Below, in pieces: positions 16,972 through 26,315 of a DNA stretch of 40,439 nt. How positions within the stretch are numbered: the stretch's first letter is position 1; each line of letters begins with the position of its first letter. Below the pieces are notes generated by a model, which ran no database searches, was not told the origin of the DNA, and saw only the letters and a list, made by a program, of their open reading frames with translations. The position numbers and the translations under genes are program-made. This stretch comes from JABWBD01 sp040768665. GTDB taxonomy: Bacteria; Planctomycetota; Planctomycetia; Pirellulales; Thermoguttaceae. The stretch is taken from NCBI GenBank assembly GCA_040768665.1, contig JAXGMN010000084.1:1-40439 (forward strand), in the 5' to 3' direction.

Positions 16972-18498
16972 ATGGTGCACAAACCGATGCTCGAATTCAT
17001 CGACCTGACGAAAAAAATCTCCAAGCCCGACTACCAGGCAGTCATCGACGGACTTGAGGCTCGTCTGGGCGAGTGCCAGCGTGCTGCCGCGGCGGCCGGT
17101 GTGCCGGTGGTGCTTGTTTTCGAGGGCTGGGACGCCGCCGGCAAGGGCGAGGTGATCAACAGTCTGGCCCAGGTCCTCGATCCGCGAGGGTTCCGCGTCC
17201 ACGTGATTTTGCGGCCCAATGAGGAAGAACGGTATCGCCCCTGGATGTGGCGGTTCTGGAACCAGTTGCCACCGGCGGGCAAGTTCGCGCTGTTCGACCA
17301 TTCCTGGTACGGTCGGGTCCTCCGCGAAAGGCTCGACGGCGAAGTATCCGATTCCGATTGCCGTGAGGCCTACGAGGAGATCCGCCAGTTCGAGCGGCAA
17401 CTGGTCGACTTCGGCGCCGTGCTGATCAAGTTCTGGCTGCATATCGATCGCAAGGAACAGAAGAAGCGGTTCCGGAAGCTGGAGAAAGACTCTGCCACAT
17501 CGTGGAGGGTAGGCGACGACGAGTGGAAGCAAAACAAGCAGTACGACCTGTGGCTCACCGCCACCGAAGAGATGCTCGAAGAGACTTCCGCCGGGCACGC
17601 TCCGTGGGTGATCGTCGAAGCGACGCAACGGAAGTTCGTTGAAGTGAAGGTCATGGAAACGGTCGTCGTGGCGGTGGAGAAAGCGCTCCGGCGGCGGGCG
17701 GCAGCGCCCGAGCCGGTTTATGCTCCCATGCCGAAACCAGAGGAATCGCCAACGCACGAGAGAACGGTGCTCGACCAGTTCGACCTCAGTCTCGCGCTGG
17801 ACCGCGAAGACTACGAACGACAGCTCGATGACCTTCAGGAGCGGCTCTTCCGGCTGGAGCACGAACTTTACGTCGCCCGGATTCCCGCCGCGATCCTCTA
17901 CGAGGGGTGGGACGCGGCCGGCAAGGGCGGCAACATCAAGCGGCTCACGCGCGGTCTCGACCCTCGCGGCTACGAAGTGATCCCGGTCGGCCCGCCCACG
18001 GAGGAAGAGAAGCTGCGTCCTTACCTCTGGCGATTTTGGCGCGATCTGCCCAAGGCGGGACACATCGGGATTTTCGATCGCTCCTGGTACGGTCGCGTTT
18101 TGGTGGAGCGGGTCGAAGGGTACTGCACGGAGGAAGAGTGGCGGCGGGCGTACCGCGAGATCACTGAATTCGAGCGGCAGATGACCGACTTCGGGACGGT
18201 GCTGGTCAAGTTCTGGTTGCACATCGACCAGGAGGAGCAACTCCGCCGTTTTCAGGCCCGCGAAGATACGCCCGAGAAGAGCTGGAAGATCACTGCCGAC
18301 GACTGGCGAAACCGCGAGAAGTGGGACCAGTACCGCGTGTCGGTGGTCGATATGCTTCAGCGAACCAGCACCGCCCATGCGCCGTGGACGGTGCTGGAGG
18401 CGAACGACAAGCTTCACGCGCGCATCAAGGCGCTCGGTACGGTTGCCGAGGCGCTCGAGCGGGCGGTGGCGAAGAAGTCACGCCGAAGGACACGGTAG
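16972..18498 (+). CDS. pap: Polyphosphate:AMP phosphotransferase (two-domain PPK2)
   Basis: This 508-residue protein is two PPK2 domains in tandem, the layout of class II PPK2 enzymes that phosphorylate AMP to ADP with polyphosphate. Domain 1 has Walker A GWDAAGKG at 52-59 and Walker B-type DHSWYGRVL at ~109-117. Domain 2 has GWDAAGKG at ~312-319 and DRSWYGRVL at ~369-377. Both domains also have the PPK2 segment LxPYLWRFW/YRPWMWRFW. Both active sites keep the catalytic Lys/Asp, whereas in characterised two-domain enzymes often only one half is active. The start at 16972 gives the family's usual ~500 residues; an in-frame open stretch back to 16705 runs into the nested repeat and has no homology-like content. 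It is cytoplasmic. A hairpin array follows directly after the stop. Confidence 0.93.
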   Translation: MVHKPMLEFIDLTKKISKPDYQAVIDGLEARLGECQRAAAAAGVPVVLVFEGWDAAGKGEVINSLAQVLDPRGFRVHVILRPNEEERYRPWMWRFWNQLPPAGKFALFDHSWYGRVLRERLDGEVSDSDCREAYEEIRQFERQLVDFGAVLIKFWLHIDRKEQKKRFRKLEKDSATSWRVGDDEWKQNKQYDLWLTATEEMLEETSAGHAPWVIVEATQRKFVEVKVMETVVVAVEKALRRRAAAPEPVYAPMPKPEESPTHERTVLDQFDLSLALDREDYERQLDDLQERLFRLEHELYVARIPAAILYEGWDAAGKGGNIKRLTRGLDPRGYEVIPVGPPTEEEKLRPYLWRFWRDLPKAGHIGIFDRSWYGRVLVERVEGYCTEEEWRRAYREITEFERQMTDFGTVLVKFWLHIDQEEQLRRFQAREDTPEKSWKITADDWRNREKWDQYRVSVVDMLQRTSTAHAPWTVLEANDKLHARIKALGTVAEALERAVAKKSRRRTR

Positions 18499-18502
18499 CC
18501 CT

Positions 18503-18735
18503 CGGCCGGACGAGCCGGCAGGGGTCCGTGTGGGATGGTCGGTCTTGGCTAGCTGTGGAGCCTTGTTCACCTGCCGGACGAGCCGGCAGGGGTCCGTGTG
18601 GGATGGTCGGTGTGGGCTAGCTGTGGAGCCTTGTTCACCTGCCGGACGAGCCGGCAGGGGTCCGGGCGGGATGGTCGGTCTTGGCTAGCTGTGGAGCCTC
18701 GTTCACCTGCCGGACGAGCCGGCAGGGGTCCGGGC
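18503..18735. repeat. Tandem 68-bp hairpin array I (about 3.4 units)
   Basis: The hairpin sequence ccggacgagccggcaggggt recurs at 18506, 18574, 18642 and 18710, exactly 68 bp apart. Each unit is a CCTGCCGG/CCGGCAGG-type stem plus a spacer containing ggctagctgtgg. It fills the gap between two convergent genes. The same family forms array II at 24.2-25.1 kb. Unlike CRISPR, the spacers are repeats too. Confidence 0.9.
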
Positions 18736-18762
18736 TATTCGGCATTTGAGCTGTTTAGAGCT

Positions 18763-20742
18763 TCATTCGTACTGGAGCTTGAAGTGCCGCGTGATCGACT
18801 TGTTTGCCTCACCTTTCTGCGCTTCGAGGACGATTGTCCCGTCGGTCGAAGGCGAGAGTTGGAGGAGAAACAAACCATCCTCTGCAACGGGCGTCTCGTG
18901 TCCGTTGATTCGGATGGTTGTTCCGGGATCCGCCCACCCGTGGACGTCGACGGAGCAGTCGTTGGCGATGGTCGAGTGTTCGAGAGGATTGGTTTGGAGC
19001 AGCACGCGCGGCGATGCGTCCAACTCGACGGCCTCTTCGATCGCCTGTCGCCGGGCGGCGTATAAGACATCCGGGTCGCGTGTGAAGTCGCTGTAGGTGC
19101 GGACCACTCGGGAGGCGATTTCAACTCCGCGCCGGTTCGGCTCGACCAGTTCGGCGATGCGCGGACTGAGCGCCTCGCGCAACGCGGCGATCTTGCTTTC
19201 CAGGAGGCAAAGGCATTCGTAGTCCTCGAGGCCGTTGCGCATCTGCTCCCATCGAAGCGAATTCAACACTCCTCCGGGCTTGGGATAGACATGCCAGCCG
19301 TCGCCGCGGTGTTTGCCCGGGGCCTCGATGGGATCGTCGGTCCAGACGTTCCACCCCCAGTGCAAATAGCCTTTCAGCCCGTAGCGGTAGTTCAGCCAGT
19401 GCATGACCCGAGAATCGATCAAGGGAACGTCGACCGTCTTATTCGGCAGCGACCCTCCCTGGAAGATCCCCACCGTGTAGAGCCACATCTCGTTGCCGCG
19501 GCGCTGCGCTTCCTCGTAAGCATTCTGCCATGTCGACAAGTGATTGAGCTTGGGCACCCACACTTCCAGGCGATCCAGGCAGTGGGTCGTTTCGATGGCG
19601 TCGATCCGGCGAAGTTCCGGAGCGCACTGATGGACGAAATCAGAAGCCTCGCGCCAGGGCATCACGTTGTGGTTGGAGGGTTCGTCGCAGATGTGAAATA
19701 CGGTCTTGTCGAGCCATTTCTTCTCGCGAAGGTGCTCGACCAGGGCCGGCAGGAACTTCGGCAGGAACTCCTTCCCGTCGAGCCTGACCGTCTTGCCGCT
19801 CGGCTCGTCTTTTACACTGAAGTCCCTCAGCAACACCTCGCGACTCGACCAGCCCCCTTCGCCGAATCGAGCGACAAAACCGGTCTCCAAGAGATCCATT
19901 CGCCCCGTGTCCCAGAAAACGTCCGCCCATCGATCGAACTCGGAGAAGTCGAGATGCAGGCTGCCGTCGGCCGCGCGGGAACTGCGGATCAGTTCCAGGC
20001 TCACGCGGAAGACGTTCTGCCGGTGCTCGGCCATGTTCTCGGCGTAGACCTTGAGCATCCTGTAGAACCCGTCCTTGTCTTCCGGGTCCACACCGTGATG
20101 CCGCTGGAAGTGGCGGGTGGTAAACCACTCCGTCACCATGACGTGGCGCTGCTCAGGAAGCAGAAGCGGGTAGACGGTGACGACCAGCGGCAGCGCCGCG
20201 CCGGCGTCGCCCGAGCGGACCGTGACCTCGCCGAGGTACTCTCCGGCCCTGGCGTCTCGAGGAATGCGAATCGAAAGATAGACGGCTTTCAGCGATCCCT
20301 TTGCCAACGGGCATTGCCGCCGATCGCTCAGCAGATCCGGGAAACGCGCGGGCGCCGGCCGAGTGAGATCGTTCTTGTCGAGCTTTCGGGTGTTCTCCTC
20401 GATAAAAATGCTCTCCACGAAATTCCATTGGACGGCTTCCGCAGGCAGCGTGGCGGAAGGGTCGGTTTGCCGAAGCGGGCCGATCGCGATCGTGAGGTCT
20501 TCGAGATCCTCGTTCGCTCGCACCACTGCCTGCGCCGAGACGACTTCGCCACGGACGCCGAACACCCGGATTTCCGCAGCCTGCTTGTCCGTCAGTTCAT
20601 AGCCGTCTTCAAACACGCGAACCGCATCGCTTACCGCGAAGACGTCAAACGGCGCGGCGTCGGCACCCGCAGCAGCGATGCACAACCGCACAACCGCAAG
20701 CAATACAAACCATCGAAGACTCGACCGGCATTCAGCGATCAT
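18763..20742 (-). CDS. Secreted GH123/DUF4091-type glycoside hydrolase-like protein
   Basis: This 659-residue protein has a signal peptide at ~1-29. A beta-sandwich N-terminal domain (about 30-200) is followed by a TIM-barrel domain of the DUF4091/GH123 catalytic type. The Asp353-Glu354 pair in HICDEPSNHN is the expected catalytic pair of this family (substrate-assisted N-acetyl-hexosaminidase chemistry in GH123). GYLHWGWNVW and RWEQMRNGLEDYECL are conserved features of the barrel's end. The last ~90 residues may be a small beta domain (HGWADPGTTIRINGHE). ATG 20742 is chosen since GAGGAGG lies 8 nt upstream; an in-frame ATG at 20772 lacks this. It is likely exported and acts on amino-sugar glycans; the substrate is inference. 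Confidence 0.8.
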   Translation of the reverse strand: MIAECRSSLRWFVLLAVVRLCIAAAGADAAPFDVFAVSDAVRVFEDGYELTDKQAAEIRVFGVRGEVVSAQAVVRANEDLEDLTIAIGPLRQTDPSATLPAEAVQWNFVESIFIEENTRKLDKNDLTRPAPARFPDLLSDRRQCPLAKGSLKAVYLSIRIPRDARAGEYLGEVTVRSGDAGAALPLVVTVYPLLLPEQRHVMVTEWFTTRHFQRHHGVDPEDKDGFYRMLKVYAENMAEHRQNVFRVSLELIRSSRAADGSLHLDFSEFDRWADVFWDTGRMDLLETGFVARFGEGGWSSREVLLRDFSVKDEPSGKTVRLDGKEFLPKFLPALVEHLREKKWLDKTVFHICDEPSNHNVMPWREASDFVHQCAPELRRIDAIETTHCLDRLEVWVPKLNHLSTWQNAYEEAQRRGNEMWLYTVGIFQGGSLPNKTVDVPLIDSRVMHWLNYRYGLKGYLHWGWNVWTDDPIEAPGKHRGDGWHVYPKPGGVLNSLRWEQMRNGLEDYECLCLLESKIAALREALSPRIAELVEPNRRGVEIASRVVRTYSDFTRDPDVLYAARRQAIEEAVELDASPRVLLQTNPLEHSTIANDCSVDVHGWADPGTTIRINGHETPVAEDGLFLLQLSPSTDGTIVLEAQKGEANKSITRHFKLQYE

Positions 20743-20788
20743 GTTGAGTTCCTCCTCAGTGCCATTTGCCATGTTGTCTGCAGAAGAG

Positions 20789-20880
20789 AGGGGGGCAGGT
20801 CCATGTTTTCGGCCAACGTCTTTGACGCCAAAACACCCGAATCGGCCGAAAAATGGACCAGTCCCCGGCCGTGAACGGTT
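20789..20880. repeat. Palindromic MITE-like repeat, family 2 copy 1
   Basis: Inner arms at 20791-20814 and 20844-20866 (caggtccatgttttcggcc against ggccgaaaaatggaccag) enclose aacgtctttgacgccaaa. The right outer arm ccgtgaacggtt matches copy 2 at 31742-31868; the left outer arm is lost. It lies between divergent genes. Confidence 0.8.
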
Positions 20881-21210
20881 CCATCAGCGGCTGCCTGCTC
20901 CTGCAATGGCATCAGCTTACCTGTGACACGCTGCGTGGGCAAGGAGCCTGATGTGGGAAGGTGGTTTTGCCGGTGAGCGGGTGAGTATGGCCGTTGGCCA
21001 AAGATGATTGTGCGTGTTCATCGGTTCTGGGGTGATTACCCCAACCTACGGTGAAAACAGGCTTTCGGCCACCAGGCGAAGCATACTGTCTCCGCGTGCG
21101 CACTCGCCGCGATGGAACCCATGGAGCGAACAACTCGTGTCCAGAATTCCGCGTTTTTTCACCATCCCGACTCCGTGCGGGCCCCACATGCTTGCCGGCT
21201 TTCGCATTGG

Positions 21211-21239
21211 TTGACACGTCGCTTGGCGGACCAAATACT
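21211..21239 (+). promoter_or_regulatory. Candidate sigma70-type promoter
   Basis: TTGACA (21211-21216, perfect) and AATACT (21234-21239, 4 of 6) are separated by 17 bp. This predicts a transcript start near 21246 and a leader of ~50 nt before the ATG at 21298. Confidence 0.55.
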
Positions 21240-21297
21240 GTGAGCAGTGCCCATGTCCTGACATGACGGAAACCGGTTGTTTACGGGAGGGCCTGAA

Positions 21298-23646
21298 ATG
21301 CGTTGTCGCTGTGGTTGGATGGTTGCGATTTGCTGCCTGCTCGGTATCCCGCCAGCCAATGCGGCAGGACCGCCGACGTGCACGGTCCACTTCTTCGACT
21401 GGTACGTGACCGGCAGCCAGGCAGAACTCGAGGTGAGACAGAAGCAATGGACCTACCAGGTCCGCTGGGACGAACTGGGGATCGAGCCGGCCCAGATCGG
21501 CAACACCGAGCACTACTACGAGGTGCAGTTCGAAAGAATCCAAGCGGCCGGGTTCGACGGCATTCATTACGAATGGCACAAGAACAACCCCAAGCCGCAG
21601 TTCCTTGCGGCCCTGGAGAAGACGGGCGTGCCGCTGGCCATGTTCTACGACATGGAGATCCGCTTCTCGAAACGGCCGAGCTTTATCACGCCCACCGACG
21701 AGTTCGCCGCCGAGGCGACCGGCGACGTGCTGAGCTTCTATCGCGCGGTGCCCAAGCGGCTTTGGCTCCGCGACCGCAACGGTAGACTGCCGATCATCGT
21801 CTATGGTTATCGGTTCGACCGGAGCGTCACGGACCCGGCGCGCTGGAATGCCTTTTACCGGAAGCTGCTCGACGGCATCGAGCAGGGGCTCGGTGCGAAG
21901 ATCGTGCTCCACTGGACCGATGCCTGCGCGCCGCAGCAGGTCTACGCCTACCAGCACTTTCACCAGATCCAGAGCTATACGTTCAACGAAGCCGGGCGGC
22001 AGACGCAGGCCGGAGCCCGTTCGGTGACGTTCGTCGTCCACTACGACGACCTGGGTGTGTCGTTCGCTCGCGGCGGGCCGAGGCAGCAGCGGTGGATCCG
22101 CAACGACGTCCGCTACCTTCAGGAGTCGCTCTGGCTGGCGAAACATACCGATCCGGACCTCGTTTTCAACTACGGCTGGAACGAACTGTACGAGGGGGAG
22201 CACCTTCTGCCCGATGCCCATTGGGGGACGTGGCGCTACGAGGTGGCCGCGGCGATGATCCGCGATATCAAGGCGGGCGTCCGTGCCGACCTCCCGCCGA
22301 CACTGGTCATCGCGGACGACTTTTTGCCGGCCATGCACGAAGCCGAACCCGAAACCATGTCCGTGCTGAACCGGGAGATGAACCTGCTTGCCCGGTTGCG
22401 ATCGATCGTTCCCCAGGCAGACGTCGTGCTCTCAGGCAGCGGGCCGAATCTCGCCGAGTACGAGGTGATCTTCAGCATCAACCGGCGGAAAGACGCTCGC
22501 GAGGAAGCTGCGCTGGCCGACTGCGGCAAGACGGTGGTTTACGCGGGGCCCGATTTTGAGACCGAAACGCCGATGACCCACCGTTTTACCAACAAGCCCC
22601 GGCGGAGGATCCCACCGTCGAAGCTCGGCCCCGCGAATGAATTCGTGGTGGCGAGCCGCGCCGTCGACCTCGACCTTGCGGCATATCCCATCTTGAAATT
22701 CCGTTGCCGCAACAGCGTCGGCACGATCTTCCATGTCCGCTATGAGGGGATCACGGCAGACGGGCGGCGCGTCCAGGCATGGCACGAGTCGAGCCCGACC
22801 GACGATCGGCAGACCGGCGGCAAGTGGCAGGAGTTCGAGGCCAACGTAGCCCAAATCGCCAGGCAGGCCGCCGGAGAGCCGATTGCCAGGCTCAGCCGCA
22901 TCGAGTTGATTCTCGACGACTTGGACGAGAACGGGCGGTTTACCTTGGACGTCGATGAGCTTCGCACGGTGAATCCCGCCGGTAAGGCCGGATGGGAGGA
23001 GACGTTCGACACGCTGAACGGCTGGACTTCGCATGCCAGCTTCGAGGGAGTGCCGGGCGCGAAATCGCGGTTCGGCCTGAAAGCCGAGAAGGAGGGCGAC
23101 ACAACATTCGCTCGTTTGTCTCTCGAGGCCCAGGTCCGCGAGGACACCGGCGGCCCTGCGGACGAATCGACGCAAGGGATCGAGCCGCTGCCGGGAGTGA
23201 AGACGCTCTGGCAGGCGGAGGTCCGCGGCCACCAGGTGCCCCTGCTGCTGGCTCGCGACCGGTCCTACTGGCTCAACACCTACACACCGACCGACGATGG
23301 CTGGATCAAGCTCATTCCGGCGGCACTCGGGCTGCCGGTCCACCAGGGCGTGCTGTTTCACTCGTTTTCCTATACCGTAACCCCCGAGGGCCTGAAGCCT
23401 CATCGCACCGAGGCGGCCATGGTCGTCCAGGAGGCGGAACTGCCGATCGAGCGCGTGCGACTCGTCGCCCCGCCCGAACTCGACGAGGCACTGCCGCACA
23501 CGCTGCCCGTAAGCTCGCGGCCGATGTCGATCCGGGTCGTGCGGGGAGAGCGGAAGGAGATTCCTGTTTCGCAGTCGAAGGAGAAACCGGCAAGCATCGT
23601 GCTTCAGCCCGGAGAAATTGTCGAGGTCGCGCGCAAAGAGCAGTAA
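21298..23646 (+). CDS. Secreted GH71/99-like barrel protein (DUF5010-like)
   Basis: This 782-residue protein starts at 21298 with GGGAGG 7 nt upstream (an in-frame ATG lies at 21277). A signal peptide ends near residue 23 (GIPPANAA). The first ~340 residues look like a (beta/alpha)8 barrel: VHFFDWYV near the start, HYYEVQFERIQAAGFDGIHY at ~80, then FNYGWNELYEGEHLLPD at ~300, where the N-E pair could be catalytic as in GH99-like enzymes that act on mannans. Residues ~340-430 include a domain resembling the C-terminal part of such proteins; later parts include a likely jelly-roll carbohydrate-binding region (~440-580). The substrate is unknown. It lies divergent from the GH123-like gene, suggesting a shared glycan role. 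The family call is from motif resemblance. Confidence 0.6.
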   Translation: MRCRCGWMVAICCLLGIPPANAAGPPTCTVHFFDWYVTGSQAELEVRQKQWTYQVRWDELGIEPAQIGNTEHYYEVQFERIQAAGFDGIHYEWHKNNPKPQFLAALEKTGVPLAMFYDMEIRFSKRPSFITPTDEFAAEATGDVLSFYRAVPKRLWLRDRNGRLPIIVYGYRFDRSVTDPARWNAFYRKLLDGIEQGLGAKIVLHWTDACAPQQVYAYQHFHQIQSYTFNEAGRQTQAGARSVTFVVHYDDLGVSFARGGPRQQRWIRNDVRYLQESLWLAKHTDPDLVFNYGWNELYEGEHLLPDAHWGTWRYEVAAAMIRDIKAGVRADLPPTLVIADDFLPAMHEAEPETMSVLNREMNLLARLRSIVPQADVVLSGSGPNLAEYEVIFSINRRKDAREEAALADCGKTVVYAGPDFETETPMTHRFTNKPRRRIPPSKLGPANEFVVASRAVDLDLAAYPILKFRCRNSVGTIFHVRYEGITADGRRVQAWHESSPTDDRQTGGKWQEFEANVAQIARQAAGEPIARLSRIELILDDLDENGRFTLDVDELRTVNPAGKAGWEETFDTLNGWTSHASFEGVPGAKSRFGLKAEKEGDTTFARLSLEAQVREDTGGPADESTQGIEPLPGVKTLWQAEVRGHQVPLLLARDRSYWLNTYTPTDDGWIKLIPAALGLPVHQGVLFHSFSYTVTPEGLKPHRTEAAMVVQEAELPIERVRLVAPPELDEALPHTLPVSSRPMSIRVVRGERKEIPVSQSKEKPASIVLQPGEIVEVARKEQ

Positions 23647-23721
23647 GAGCCTATCCCAAAACTGGCGCGGAGGGGACAGGCACATTTTGCTCCGAAGACT
23701 CCGCAAAATGAGCCAGTCCCC
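23646..23721. repeat. Palindromic MITE-like repeat, family 1 copy 2
   Basis: The left outer arm (agagcctatcccaaaac) begins on the last base of the upstream stop codon. Inner arms at 23672-23690 (ggggacaggcacattttgc) and 23703-23721 (gcaaaatgagccagtcccc) match copy 1 at 16.6 kb. The right outer arm is replaced. The hairpin could work as a terminator after the GH99-like gene. Confidence 0.8.
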
Positions 23722-23760
23722 GACGGTTTAGTCCCGAGCGTTGCCATGCGGAGGTGCAGC

Positions 23761-24192
23761 ATGGAAGACCGTTACATCGCTCTCTGGGCGGAACTCGGCA
23801 GGCGCGGATCCGAAGAGGCGAACCGCCGGAAAGCATCGCCCCGGGGCAGCTATCGACACGAAGGCTGCGGGAACTGCTGTGTTCAGGTCGGTATTCCGCC
23901 GTTCCGATACAAGGCCGACGGGCGGATCGTTGACGTCGTTGTGCGGGATGTCTGCGAGGCGAAGCTTGTTTCGGACACGGAAGAGCTTCCGCTGCCGGAG
24001 AATATGCCGGCGGAACTGGTTGAGCAATTGTCGAGGCTCGCCCCGCTCGGGCTCGAATTCCGAGGCGAGCCCTGCATCTGGTTCGACATGCGGACGCGGC
24101 GCTGCAAGCATTACGAACTGCGCCCCAATATTTGCCGGATGTTCGACTGCGGCGGCAGGGCGAATCGCGACCGCCAAGACCCGAGGCAATAG
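23761..24192 (+). CDS. YkgJ-family cysteine-cluster protein
   Basis: This 143-residue protein has the YkgJ/CxxCxxCC-type metal-binding pattern: CGNCC (Cys36, 39, 40), then GEPCIWFD (Cys105), CKHYELRPNICRMFDC (Cys115, 125, 130). Such proteins are thought to bind zinc or an iron-sulfur cluster; their biochemical role is unknown. The start at 23761 is chosen for GGAGG at 23750-23754; an in-frame ATG at 23746 would include this site. No signal peptide or membrane segment is seen. It follows the family-1 repeat copy and precedes the long hairpin array. Confidence 0.85.
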   Translation: MEDRYIALWAELGRRGSEEANRRKASPRGSYRHEGCGNCCVQVGIPPFRYKADGRIVDVVVRDVCEAKLVSDTEELPLPENMPAELVEQLSRLAPLGLEFRGEPCIWFDMRTRRCKHYELRPNICRMFDCGGRANRDRQDPRQ

Positions 24193-24236
24193 GTCGCGAT
24201 TGCAGCCCGTAAAGGCACTTCCGGAAGCTGGCCAAC

Positions 24237-25150
24237 CTCATTCACCTGCCGGGCGAGCCGGCAGGGGTCTCTGGACGTGGCGGCTTGGGATCTACCTCAT
24301 TCACCTGCCGGGGCGAGCCGGCAGGGGTCTGGGGACGTGGCGGGTTGGGCTAGCTGGCCGACCTCATTCACCTGCCGGGGCGAGCCGGCAGGGGTCTCGG
24401 GACGTGGCGGCTTGGGATCTAGCTGACCAACCTCATTCACCTGCCGGGGCGAGCCGGCAGGGGTCTGGGGACGTGGCGGCTTGGGGGCTAGCTGACCAAC
24501 CTCATTCACCTGCCGGGGCGAGCCGGCAGGGGTCTGGGGACGTGGCGGCGGGATCTAGCTGACCAACTCGTTCACCTGCCGGGGCGAGCCGGCAGGGGTC
24601 TCGGGACGTGGCGGCTTGGGATCTAGCTGACCACCTCGTTCTCCTGCCGGGGCGAGCCGGCAGGGGTCTGGGGGCGTGGCGGGTTGGGGGCTAGCTGGCC
24701 AACCTCATTCACCTGCCGGGGCGAGCCGGCAGGGGTCTCGGGACGTGGCGGCTTGGGATCTAGCTGACCAACTCATTCACCTGCCGGGGCGAGCCGGCAG
24801 AGGGGTCTGGGGACGTGGCGGCTTGGGGGCTAGCTGGAACCTCATTCACCTGCCGGGGCGAGCCAGGCAGGTCTGGGGACGTGGCGGGTTAGGGTCTAGC
24901 TGTGCAAGCCTCGTTCACCTGCCGGGCGAGCCGGCAGGGGTCTCGGGACGTGGCGGCTTGGGATCTAGCTGACCAACCTCATTCACCTGCCGGGGCGAGC
25001 CGGCAGGGGTCTGGGGACGTGGCGGCTTGGGGGCTAGCTGGCCAACCTCATTCACCTGCCGGGGCGAGCCGGCAGGGGTCTTGGAACGCGGCGGCTTGGG
25101 GCTAGCTGGCCAACCTCATTCACCTGCCGGGACGAGCCGGCAGGGGTCTG
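24237..25150. repeat. Tandem ~68-bp hairpin array II (14 units)
   Basis: Units begin (ttcacctgcc or variant) at 24241, 24300, 24367, 24436, 24505, 24571, 24639, 24708, 24776, 24845, 24914, 24982, 25051 and 25119, spaced 59-69 bp and mostly 68-69. Each holds acctgccggggcgagccggc, a stem CCTGCCGG/CCGGCAGG with a 6-nt loop (ggcgag), then a spacer with ggacgtggcggcttggg and ctagctg. Unit 11 region has a damaged hairpin (agccaggcag at ~24861). It fills a convergent junction and contains no gene. Confidence 0.95.
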
Positions 25151-25209
25151 GCCCCCGGTTTCCAAGCTATAGGGTCCACCAATGCGCCGGGCCGGCGAAG
25201 CTTGGTCGG

Positions 25210-26315
25210 CTACTCGACGACTTCCAGGTCGGCCATGTAAATGGCCGTGATCGGCTTGCCGGCTTCATCCTTCTCATGCGACGAATACCACGATACGACG
25301 CCGCGAGTCGGGCTCAGCTCGACAAAGCCCGGATACGAATTGTCGCCGCCGCTGGGCAGTTCGGCGAATTGGTGGATCGTGTCGTCGGCGAGCCAGTAGA
25401 GGGCCGTCTTCGGCCCGCCATCCGTGCTTCGCCGGCCGCCGACCAATAAGCGGTCGCCCACGCGCCAGAAGCGGTCCGCCGATGTAGTCCGGCAGGTCCT
25501 TTCGGCTCCACTGGGTGTAGGGCGGATCCGATTGCACCAACTGTGCGGGCCGTGAGCCGCTGCGGCTGACCGCGGTGAGACGACCGTCTTTGTCAAATAG
25601 GAATGCGGTCTCGTCACCGCGGTCCTCCTGGAAGGAGAGAATGGAACCGCCAGACCAGCCCATCCTCGCTCTGGAAGCATCGCCGACTGCACCAGGTCGC
25701 GGCTCGCCCGAGATTTGGGCATGACCGCGGTTCCTGCGGCCGCAAAAAGATAGGCTTTGCCGTCGTGCACCGCCGCGCCAGATATAGTGGCCGTAGGTGC
25801 CTTCGAGCTTGCGGACCGTTCCATGTCTTCCCATCCTTCGTCCAAACGGCAAAGCCCAGGTGCTTATTGAGGTCGTACTCGTCGCGCGGCAGCGGGCCGT
25901 CTCCGGAATACCACGTGCCGGTGTAGACGAAGAGCTTTTATCCTGAAGCAGAGAAAATGCGGATCGCGGGTATCGCGGCGCGGCACGGCGAACCGGTTGT
26001 TCTTCCTTCCATTGCTTCATGTCGTCGCTGGAAAGCACGAGGATCGACGATGTCGGATGGACCATATGGCCGTCCGGGCAACTGCGGAACGTCAGCCAGA
26101 ACCTCCCCTGCCAGCGGATCAGGTCGGTGAACGCGTTGTGCTCGCCATTATGGAAGACGCGGCGGACGTTGGTGACATGGACTTTCGGCAGATCCGTGGC
26201 GCTCGCCAGAGTCGACGGCCGCCAGCGGAAGAATACAAACCGTCCACGCAAAAAGAATCGCGTTTCGGCGGGTTTTGGGGACGACGGCCCTGGGTACGCA
26301 CGGGTGCTTTCGCAT
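25210..26315 (-). pseudogene. Frameshifted secreted sialidase/BNR-like protein
   Basis: The gene starts at 26315 (AGGAG 8 nt upstream) with a signal peptide (NAILFAWTVCILPLAA). Protein-like segments then jump between all three frames: KVHVTNVRRVFHNGEHNAF, SILVLSSDDMKQWKEEQ, RFAVPRRDTRDPHFL, FVYTGTWYSGDGPLPRDEY, GFAVWTKDGKTW (an Asp-box type motif), AVHDGKAYLFAAAGTAVM, FLFDKDGRLTAVSR, and finally DRLLVGGRRSTDGG to ADLEVVE, ending at 25210. At least five frame changes are needed. The content fits a five-bladed BNR/sialidase-like secreted enzyme. Since neighbouring long genes are intact, decay is more likely than sequencing error, though homopolymer errors cannot be excluded. It ends next to hairpin array II. 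Confidence 0.7.

Noticed and set aside
24237..25150. CRISPR array
   Set aside because: The intervals between hairpins are themselves near-identical repeats, not unique spacers, and no cas gene is present.
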